Positions 18,750 to 25,623 of a stretch of DNA of 64,000 bases are shown one piece after another. The notes below the pieces were generated by a model. The model saw nothing but the letters and a program-made list of their open reading frames with translations. It did no database searches and had not been told where the DNA came from. The position numbers and the translations under genes were made by a program. Positions within the stretch are counted from its first letter, which is position 1. Each line of letters opens with the position of its first letter. The stretch lies in contig NZ_CP014782.1 in assembly GCF_002005305.1 (NCBI RefSeq), forward strand, positions 2,294,001-2,358,000. The letters are read 5' to 3'. This DNA comes from Shewanella psychrophila. Lineage in GTDB: Bacteria; Pseudomonadota; Gammaproteobacteria; Enterobacterales; Shewanellaceae.

Positions 18750-19314
18750 TGTATCTCTCCTAATCATACATCAAGACCTCTAGATGTCCATACGTCCATT
18801 ATAAATGAACAAGCACATTTATCATTTTACTCTTTCCTTAAACTTATAGCAGACCACATACATTGGCATAATGTAACCATGACCGGTAAAATTCCCACCA
18901 AGTGAGCTGGCTTCCAATGAAGCTTGATGAAATTTTTTGATTCAGCTTCTGGTTGAGTTGATATTGAGGAGTGTGTTTGAAGGTTTAATATTCATTGTGA
19001 TCTATCGTCTGGCCGGCGAGGCATGTGCGAGCTTTATTTTGAGAGGGTTCTGCGAGTCGCTACAGGTCCATGCAGGCTGACCACCCCATGAATGACCAGT
19101 TCAACTCTATTCGGTTAGGCTATGGTGCTAACCGTAGCTTTGAGCCTGCTAAATCATTTTTAACCCAAAGTTAGTTGAGTGATTACAGCTCGATAAGCTT
19201 CTATGTTGAATGATCAATACAGAAGCTTATGCGAATTGTCGACTCCAAAGGACTTACTTTCTGCAAGCCCACTCTGTTCTAGCTTAATAAGATTAAATAT
19301 TTAGACAACTAAAT
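18750..19314. other. 565-bp non-coding region at the edge of an inserted segment
   Basis: No gene I can support in any frame. Contains hairpins CGGTTAG/CTAACCG (19112-19134) and ATAAGCTTCT/AGAAGCTTAT (19193-19230). Base composition is more balanced than the AT-rich gene that follows, and it may be decayed mobile or accessory sequence. No obvious terminator follows the transglutaminase gene. Confidence 0.4.
19193..19230. repeat. Perfect 10-bp inverted repeat
   Basis: Arms ATAAGCTTCT (19193-19202) and AGAAGCTTAT (19221-19230) around an 18-nt loop that itself contains the pair TTGA/TCAA. It is 85 bp beyond the transglutaminase stop and could serve as its 3' hairpin or be a mobile-element scar. 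Confidence 0.5.
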
Positions 19315-21117
19315 TTAGCGTGCCCATTCAACTTTAAGATCTAAGTTTGTGAAATTATTATAACCCATGAGACCAATAAACCATGTCCCATCTTGTGGGT
19401 TATCAATACTGCATTCTTCATTATTTCCAGCCAAATACGGACGACAATTCCAATTACTGAGATCCGGTTGACTGTTTCTGCGTACATACAAATCAGCATC
19501 ACCCTCCCCCCCTTGGATCATCACTGTTAATTTAGTCATATTATCCGGAACTTCAATTAAGAAATATTTCCATTCACTCTGTTTAGCCGATAATAGTTTT
19601 CCCTCAAAGCTCCCTCCATTACTGTCACCATTGTCAGCAGCGAGTTCAAATAAAGCAGCGACAAGCCCTGTCATTGGTTGAGAATAATTAGAAGAATTTA
19701 TTGCTTTAGCACGCCATACTTCAGGTAAAGGCTGGCTTATATCCCATTGAGGGTCAGAATCATTTATATCATAGTAGGATTGAGCAATAGAGTTTTTCTT
19801 TGGACCCCACAAAAAGTCTGGATGTGCTTGTGTATACCATTCACCGCCTATAATATCACCCTCTGAGTTTAACTCTAAATCATAGTGATAAGTTACATAC
19901 GCGACTCTATCAAAAAACTTATTATCATATTCTCTTTGTGTTGGTGAAGTCTCTAACAAATAACCGACCCTCATCCTCACACCTATAATATGGGTCGCTT
20001 TATTGCTTCGAAACTCACTGAATTTATCAAGGGTATAATCTTCTATCGGTAACAAACTACCTGAAACTTGAGATTCATCTATTGCATCTCCTGACTCAGG
20101 ATCGAAATATGAAATATCATAACTCAATAAAGGTTGATTCCAAACTTGGTAATCATAAGTTGCGTCAAATACCATACTTCTATTACTGACACCTAGTTGG
20201 TTTACTATTGAAATATGCCAAGAACCTGGGTTATTATCAAAACATGATTGATTGATAATTCTTCCACTCTCATTTTCTTCAGGTGTTTTCGTGTTACACC
20301 TTCCACCTATAAAGTTTATGTCTGTATTTGCATCAGCCCATAAAGCAGTCCCTAATGCTTTTAAGTCTGATGGATAAAATACCAAGTCTTCATTGCTAGC
20401 ATCTTTTAATATTAGTGACTTAGTCGGTCTAGGAAACATATATGATGCAGGTGCCCAGCCATGGCATAGCCCCATCCATCTTTCTACAGAACCAGACCTA
20501 TCAAAATAACTTTTACCTCTTTTCCAATGAGACTTTGTAAAACTAAAATTATCATCTCCGACTAACAAATCATATTTTTCAGCAGGTGATAATTTATTCC
20601 TACGTAATTCAACATAATTTACAACAGGTTCAACTTTATCAGTAAAATAATTCTGCCAACTATCAACATAGTTTAGATAGTCCTGCCAACGATGAGATTC
20701 TAAATAACGATTTGCCAGTGATCCTTTGTATAGAGGCCAATAATCATCAGACCAAGGCTGTGTTGGTATAGTGTGTGAAAATGGAATATTATCAACTATT
20801 TTGTATAAATTCCTAACAACATTATTACCTGAATCAACTAACTTAGCTGGGTTATCATTTCCACGCATATGAGAGGACGTCGAAAAATCATCACTCATTA
20901 ACTCCAGCCTCAATTCATCTTTAATAGTGATAAAACCCTTAGAATAAATTTCATCATAATCAAAAATGGCTTTACCATACAAATGCTCTGGTATCTTTCT
21001 CATCACACTTGCAGGATCAGAATGAAAATCTTCCATGTACTTTTTAATTTCTTGCTGAGCATCAGCATATAACTGCCCTGAAAAAACCAGCAATATAACT
21101 ATACAAAACCTTTTCAA
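19315..21117 (-). CDS. Secreted Pep-13-type transglutaminase with PPC domain
   Basis: A 600-aa secreted enzyme with signal peptide (cleaved near residue 19, YADA). The central region resembles the transglutaminase-elicitor family of Phytophthora GP42 and marine bacteria. The likely catalytic triad is Cys218 (GLCHGWAP), His301 (GSWHISIV) and Asp318 (VFDATYDY). VWNQP at 325-329 is the core of the Pep-13 epitope. The C-terminal ~95 residues (from GSFEGKLLSA) form a pre-peptidase C-terminal beta domain (GGEGDADLYVR, DGTWFIGL) typical of secreted Vibrio/Shewanella enzymes. The gene is clearly more AT-rich than its neighbours and adjoins an IS, consistent with transfer. Family membership is from motif recognition. 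Confidence 0.8.
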   Translation of the reverse strand: MKRFCIVILLVFSGQLYADAQQEIKKYMEDFHSDPASVMRKIPEHLYGKAIFDYDEIYSKGFITIKDELRLELMSDDFSTSSHMRGNDNPAKLVDSGNNVVRNLYKIVDNIPFSHTIPTQPWSDDYWPLYKGSLANRYLESHRWQDYLNYVDSWQNYFTDKVEPVVNYVELRRNKLSPAEKYDLLVGDDNFSFTKSHWKRGKSYFDRSGSVERWMGLCHGWAPASYMFPRPTKSLILKDASNEDLVFYPSDLKALGTALWADANTDINFIGGRCNTKTPEENESGRIINQSCFDNNPGSWHISIVNQLGVSNRSMVFDATYDYQVWNQPLLSYDISYFDPESGDAIDESQVSGSLLPIEDYTLDKFSEFRSNKATHIIGVRMRVGYLLETSPTQREYDNKFFDRVAYVTYHYDLELNSEGDIIGGEWYTQAHPDFLWGPKKNSIAQSYYDINDSDPQWDISQPLPEVWRAKAINSSNYSQPMTGLVAALFELAADNGDSNGGSFEGKLLSAKQSEWKYFLIEVPDNMTKLTVMIQGGEGDADLYVRRNSQPDLSNWNCRPYLAGNNEECSIDNPQDGTWFIGLMGYNNFTNLDLKVEWAR

Positions 21118-21809
21118 CTTAACCTTCCTTAATTATTACTTCAAATATTCCACTAAGCTACTAAAAAAATTCAAACTTCTAATCATTAGCCTTATATCTA
21201 ACCCACATCCATGACGTTTAAACTTTACGGCAAATACATTTCGCCCCCATAAATATCCACAACGCAACGAGTAAAAACAAAACAATAAGAACACACTTAA
21301 AGCAAACCTATTACAAAAACAACAAACCAAGACCAATAGTAACGCGACAGATACACCATGCGGTATACGAAAACATAATAACTGTCCAAAGGAACAGTAA
21401 AATATAACGTCAAAAAAATAATACATTTAGATTTACAATGAGATATTTGACTTTTAATATTCACTTAGTTAGTGATATTTTTAAAGGATGAAATAGCCGA
21501 AGATAATTATACCCGTCAAATAAACTAAGATATTTAATCTAATTAATATCAGTCTCCCTCGGAAATAACTCCCCATAGAATACTTAAGTTGAAGAGATGA
21601 ATAACTTTATTTGGGTGCAACTGTAGACTTGGGTTTCAAGGTGAGATTTCACGAAATGAGACTCTTCGAACGAGAAATAAGGTGAATATGGCAAAGCCAT
21701 CTATGACCATTTGATCACGACATTCGTATACCCTATACGGCGCCTACTTCAAGCAATAAATACCGATGAAGCCATGTTTACCAGACAATAACTAAATAAG
21801 GAACTAGCC
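21118..21809. other. AT-rich non-coding flank between transglutaminase gene and IS
   Basis: No credible gene. A 96-codon minus-strand frame at 21136-21426 has no ribosome-binding site and odd composition, and I do not accept it. The region holds the transglutaminase promoter side of nothing obvious, since the gene reads away from here, and ends at the target duplication of the IS (21801-21809). Confidence 0.4.
21801..21809. repeat. 9-bp target site duplication, left copy
   Basis: GAACTAGCC directly abuts the left terminal inverted repeat of the IS and recurs at 23065-23073 directly after the right one. Nine bp is the duplication length made by IS10-type elements. Confidence 0.85.
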
Positions 21810-23064
21810 CTTAAGCATCCCCTCATAATAACCAGAGGCAGCAAGGCTTCCAGAGTATAATAAGCCAAATCACTCTATGTTCTAAAATTTATAACATGAT
21901 AAATAAAGCCCTTATTCATAATCACATCGATGAACTCTTTGGCCATGACATGCATGCTAAAAGGGTCACCTCACTTGCTAATGCCGCTCACGGAGTGATT
22001 GAAAAGGGGTCACTCGCTATTCATGCCATTGGCGCTGGCTTAGCCCAAGCCAATAAACTTAAGCGTAAGTCTGCTATTAAACAAGTAGACCGATTACTCA
22101 GTAATACAAAGTTAAACGTCTGGCAATTACTGGACTCCTGGGGGCCTTATATTATCGGTGCACGCAAAGAGATAGTGGTCTCTCTCGATTGGACTGAATT
22201 TGATTCAGACGACCATTCAACCATCGTACTGAGTATGCAAACAACCCATGGACGTAACACGCCACTGCTATGGAAAACCCATCGTAAACATGCTTTAAAA
22301 GGTAATAGAAACAACCATGAAGATGAGTTGTTGGTTAAGTTAAGGTCGATCGTTGCAGAGGATGTTAAAGTGACAATTGTTGCTGATAGAGGCTTTAGTG
22401 ATACGGCACTATTTAACTTCATTGAACATGAGCTGGGTTTTGACTTCATCATTAGAATTAAGGCTAATATCAAAGTCACCGATGCGGTAGGAGAGCTGTT
22501 TCCAGTAAAGGACTGGCTATTACCCAGCGGCATAACAAGAACCCTTAAGGACGTTCAAATAACGGGTAATAAGCAAGCAGTCGCTCGGGTCATTTGCACC
22601 AAGAAAAAAGGCATGAAAGAAGCTTGGTATTTAGCATCAAGTCGACGTGACCTAGTGAGTAGCAAGATGTTGACTTTATATGGGAAACGTTGGGGGATAG
22701 AGACGACTTTTCGTGACATTAAAGACTATCGTTTTGGCATGGGGATGAGTGCCACCTACACGCGTTCCCCGGTACGTAGAGACCGGTTGTTTTTGCTAAG
22801 CGCCTTGGCGATAGGCTTGCTGACGCTACTAGGAAAAGCGGGCGAGGATGCTGACTTGGAAAAGACAATAAAGGCAAATACCAGTAAAACTCGCTCATAC
22901 TCTCTGTTTCGCCAAGGTTGTATTTACTATGAACTGTTACCCACGATGCGAGAAGAGTGGGCAGAACCTCTAATGGATAATTTTTATCGTTACCTTAAAA
23001 ACCAGCCTATTTACCGTTCAATTTTCGGGATTATTTAAAATTGAAAAATGAGGGGATCTCTAAG
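21810..23064 (+). mobile_element. Complete IS10-like insertion sequence (IS4 family), 1255 bp
   Basis: The ends are CTTAAGCATCCCCTCAT (left, 21810) and, reversed, CTTAGAGATCCCCTCAT (right, ending 23064). They share the ATCCCCTCAT core and closely resemble the IS10 end, from memory CTGAGAGATCCCCTCAT. One transposase gene fills the element. The 9-bp direct repeats at both ends are identical, so the insertion is intact and probably recent. Confidence 0.9.
21896..23038 (+). CDS. IS10-like (IS4 family) DDE transposase
   Basis: A 380-aa cut-and-paste transposase. The DDE residues are visible: first Asp in SLDWTEF (~98), second in VADRGFSD, and the glutamate in the family signature YGKRWGIETTFRDIK, which is the Y(2)R(3)E(6)K pattern of IS4-family enzymes. 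The frame is unbroken from 86 bp inside the left end to 26 bp before the right end, so the element may be active. Confidence 0.92.
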   Translation: MINKALIHNHIDELFGHDMHAKRVTSLANAAHGVIEKGSLAIHAIGAGLAQANKLKRKSAIKQVDRLLSNTKLNVWQLLDSWGPYIIGARKEIVVSLDWTEFDSDDHSTIVLSMQTTHGRNTPLLWKTHRKHALKGNRNNHEDELLVKLRSIVAEDVKVTIVADRGFSDTALFNFIEHELGFDFIIRIKANIKVTDAVGELFPVKDWLLPSGITRTLKDVQITGNKQAVARVICTKKKGMKEAWYLASSRRDLVSSKMLTLYGKRWGIETTFRDIKDYRFGMGMSATYTRSPVRRDRLFLLSALAIGLLTLLGKAGEDADLEKTIKANTSKTRSYSLFRQGCIYYELLPTMREEWAEPLMDNFYRYLKNQPIYRSIFGII

Positions 23065-23073
23065 GAACTAGCC
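23065..23073. repeat. 9-bp target site duplication, right copy
   Basis: GAACTAGCC immediately after the right end of the IS, identical to 21801-21809. Confidence 0.85.
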
Positions 23074-23184
23074 TTACTTGCTAGCCAGCAATACACCACT
23101 CTCTTCACAGCTCTGGGCTATTCGCCTTGTCCTCCTGCTGATATCTTCCTATCATGGGTTACCCAAATTAAGTCGAATAGTCTA

Positions 23185-23952
23185 ATGACCAAAGCAACAG
23201 CCATTATTGTGGGCGCGAGCTCCCTTCTGAGTCGTGAAATAGCCAAACAACTTGCCGAGCAAGGTGTTGAGCTTGTACTTCTTGCCCAAGAGCCAGAATC
23301 ACTGCAAGAATTTGTCGATTCGCTTCCTACTCAGGCACACCTGTTCCCACTGGTGATTGCTAGCCCCCAGAAGGTCATTACTACTCTCGAAAACATCTGG
23401 GAAAAAATAGGCGGAGCACATTTAGTCATAGTGAATACTGGCTTAAACAGTTATGACCCACAGCTACCTTGGCTACCAGAGCAAGATATCATCACGGTTA
23501 ACGTCCAGGGCTATGCGGCTATCTGCAACACCGCATTTAAATTATTTCGAGATCAAGGCTATGGCCAACTCGCGGCAATTAATTCCATTGCCGGCCTACG
23601 TGGTGGCCCGAATGTGGCCTATCACGCCTCTAAAGCCTTCGCCAGCAACTACTTAGATGGTTTAAGTATGCACGCCCAGAGATTAAAGCTGCCCATCACC
23701 ATTACAGATATTCAGCTAGGCTTGCTGGATAAGGCCGCGATGCAGCAAAGCCGTCTCTGGCTATCGCCACCCGATGAGGTAGCCAGTCAGATAATCAAGG
23801 CGATGCAGAAGGCGAAACGTAAGGTCTATGTAACTAAGCGTTGGCGTCTGGTAGCCTGGCTAACTAAGTTATTGCCAGAATTTGTCTACAATACCCGTCA
23901 CTGGCGCACTAAAGAAGAGCGTCTCGCGGCCAAAGCCGAAGGTAAGAAATAG
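23185..23952 (+). CDS. SDR-family oxidoreductase
   Basis: A 255-aa short-chain dehydrogenase with N-terminal VGASSLLSREIA (nucleotide-binding glycine motif) and catalytic Ser (NSIAG) plus YHASK. A basic, hydrophobic C-terminus (KRWRLVAWLTKLLPEFVYNTRHW) suggests membrane association, as in lipid-modifying SDRs. Substrate unknown. The open frame extends 48 codons upstream to the IS edge with no stop. I start at the ATG at 23185, where the Rossmann fold begins, though the ribosome-binding site is weak. The IS insertion 112 bp upstream probably separated the gene from its original promoter. Confidence 0.8.
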   Translation: MTKATAIIVGASSLLSREIAKQLAEQGVELVLLAQEPESLQEFVDSLPTQAHLFPLVIASPQKVITTLENIWEKIGGAHLVIVNTGLNSYDPQLPWLPEQDIITVNVQGYAAICNTAFKLFRDQGYGQLAAINSIAGLRGGPNVAYHASKAFASNYLDGLSMHAQRLKLPITITDIQLGLLDKAAMQQSRLWLSPPDEVASQIIKAMQKAKRKVYVTKRWRLVAWLTKLLPEFVYNTRHWRTKEERLAAKAEGKK

Positions 23953-23983
23953 GTCGATTTCAGCTCTCGTAATAAGCAGTTAA

Positions 23984-24017
23984 ATCAAAAAAGGAGCCAA
24001 TTGGCTCCTTTTTTGAT
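23984..24017. terminator. Bidirectional terminator between convergent SDR and ompW
   Basis: A 34-bp perfect palindrome: the core AAGGAGCCAATTGGCTCCTT is flanked by A6 on the left and T6 on the right, extending to ATC/GAT. It serves both the plus-strand SDR gene and the minus-strand ompW. Confidence 0.92.
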
Positions 24018-24057
24018 TTGCGAAACTGGTTTTACTAAACTTTTTTATGAAACCAGT

Positions 24058-24705
24058 TTAGAAGGTATAACCGACACTCACCATGTAAACCCAAGGGTCG
24101 ATATCGGTTTCGATAGTGGTAGCTTCCCCACCAAGATTGAATTTCACGTCAGTACTTATCTGTGCGTACCAGACAGAGGCATTCACCAACCAGTTTTTAT
24201 TCACTTGATAGTCTAGACCCACCTGAGCTGCCAATCCCCATGAATTACCCATACTCAGATCCGATAACGCCCCACCTAGATCATTGGTGAATTCATTGTC
24301 ATAGAAGTTAGTGAAGTTAACCCCTCCGCCGATGTAAGGACGTAACTTAGACTCAGCATTACCAAAATAGTATTGAACGACTAAGGTAGGCGGTAACTGC
24401 TTAGTTTCGGCTATCTTACCAACATCAGGCAGAGAAATATCGTGACTGAATGGTGTCGCCGCTAACAACTCAATGCCTATGTTATCGGTCAACATATAGC
24501 CGAAGTTAAGCCCTAATTGAGTATTACTGCTCACACCAAACTCACCGAAAGTTGCTACCTGCTCACTCGACTCGTTAGGTGCGACAACGACAGCACCTGC
24601 ACGAATGATAATGTCACCCGCTTGATGAGCCAAGACTGAACCGCTGAAACCTGTAGCTAGTAGGGTGGCTGCGATTAATCCAGAAACGATACTTCTTTTC
24701 ATCAT
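24058..24705 (-). CDS. ompW: Outer-membrane protein OmpW
   Basis: A 215-aa eight-stranded beta-barrel of the OmpW family. It has a signal peptide (cleaved after VLAHQ region, ~26), AGDIIIRAGAVVVAPNES start of the mature barrel, YFGNAESKLRPYIGGGVNFTNF signature, and a C-terminal phenylalanine (VSVGYTF) for BAM recognition. Proposed channel for small hydrophobic molecules. Perfect FNR-type and CRP-type sites upstream point to control by oxygen and carbon state. Confidence 0.95.
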   Translation of the reverse strand: MMKRSIVSGLIAATLLATGFSGSVLAHQAGDIIIRAGAVVVAPNESSEQVATFGEFGVSSNTQLGLNFGYMLTDNIGIELLAATPFSHDISLPDVGKIAETKQLPPTLVVQYYFGNAESKLRPYIGGGVNFTNFYDNEFTNDLGGALSDLSMGNSWGLAAQVGLDYQVNKNWLVNASVWYAQISTDVKFNLGGEATTIETDIDPWVYMVSVGYTF

Positions 24706-24795
24706 ACTACTCCATTAATACAAGACTAATTGTCGTTTTTATTATCATGCTTTTTACATTTGCCAGCATCCTGCCAGATCCAAACCCGCAACAAT

Positions 24796-24809
24796 TTGAT
24801 CCAAATCAA
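24796..24809. promoter_or_regulatory. FNR/EtrA box upstream of ompW
   Basis: TTGATCCAAATCAA matches the FNR consensus TTGAT-N4-ATCAA in all ten defined positions. Its centre is about 97 bp before the ompW start codon. ompW is a known FNR-family target in other gammaproteobacteria; EtrA is the Shewanella FNR. Confidence 0.8.
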
Positions 24810-24844
24810 CAAGTACACCAGATACCCACTTATAAGTACGCTAG

Positions 24845-24860
24845 AGTGACCCCTGTCACG
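24845..24860. promoter_or_regulatory. CRP-like site upstream of ompW
   Basis: AGTGACCCCTGTCACG keeps the GTGA-N6-TCAC core of the CRP consensus and lacks only the outermost T/A pair. It is 35 bp upstream of the FNR box, so both may act on the ompW promoter. Confidence 0.5.
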
Positions 24861-24999
24861 CTTTAATAACAAATATTGAAGATACACCTTATGATTTAAT
24901 GACTTAGATCTCACTTACAACAATGCGCCAACCCATTCCCTAGGACCTATGAAAAGTTAGGCTTACTGACACATAAAATGAAAACACGAGAGGGAGGGA

Positions 25000-25554
25000 T
25001 CAGGCTAATTGTAGTTTAGGATATCGGGTTAACCAGGCTTTCTGGTCTGTTCTTGCGTTAAAAAGTGACAACTCACGTTTAGAGTTGTGAGTTAGCTTTA
25101 AATCGAACAGGGATTCAACTCCAAAAGGTGCAATAAAGTCGAAGCGATTACTCTCTCTAGAAACATGGACACCTATCGCGGTCTCACATTCAGGCCAGAA
25201 GGACATCGCGTGTTCGCAGCTCGTATAGGGGGCATCACAGTTTCGAATATGCATTCTCGCCTGATTCTTAACTGACCAGGGCAGATGAGGTGCCCATGAG
25301 TTTAGCTGCTGTTCGTAGTCTTTCTCTCTACTCTCACTGAGATCTTCTGCATCAAAATAGATAAGATCGATATCATTAAGATGCTGACCCGCTACATCGT
25401 GTAATCTATCCCATACAAGATCACGCACGAACCCTGCAGCTAATAACCATTGAGGCAAGTCGAGCTTAATGGCAATCTCTATGGCTTCCATCCTGATTGA
25501 ATCTTGCTTCAACCATTGCTCAATCTTATATTGTCTTTTAAACCTTGAATCCAC
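25000..25554 (-). CDS. Nucleotidyltransferase-like protein (PF06042 type)
   Basis: A 184-aa cytoplasmic protein resembling the uncharacterised nucleotidyltransferase-like family (COG3575). Features are WLLAAGFVRDLVWDRLH near the N-terminus and the acidic pair DIDLIYFD, which could bind metal in the polymerase-beta-like fold. The normal family length is about 180-190. Substrate unknown. Single gene, no operon partner visible. Confidence 0.85.
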   Translation of the reverse strand: MDSRFKRQYKIEQWLKQDSIRMEAIEIAIKLDLPQWLLAAGFVRDLVWDRLHDVAGQHLNDIDLIYFDAEDLSESREKDYEQQLNSWAPHLPWSVKNQARMHIRNCDAPYTSCEHAMSFWPECETAIGVHVSRESNRFDFIAPFGVESLFDLKLTHNSKRELSLFNARTDQKAWLTRYPKLQLA

Positions 25555-25623
25555 TTTTAGCCCAAGTTTCTAAAAAGATAATAAATACTAATCTATAGCC
25601 GATATTAAACCTAGAACACTTGG

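Noticed and set aside
21136..21426. 96-codon minus-strand frame with hydrophobic, Cys/Phe-rich product
   Set aside because: No ribosome-binding site, composition as expected from translating AT-rich non-coding DNA, and no family resemblance.
21797..21809. 13-bp direct repeat TAAGGAACTAGCC as the IS target duplication
   Set aside because: TAAG at the right side belongs to the IS end (CTTAGAGATCCCC reversed). Only the 9 bp GAACTAGCC lie outside both ends, as expected for IS10-type elements; the match of the left TAAG is chance.
24726..24914. 62-codon minus-strand frame upstream of ompW
   Set aside because: It covers the FNR and CRP sites of ompW and has no start signal; best read as promoter DNA.
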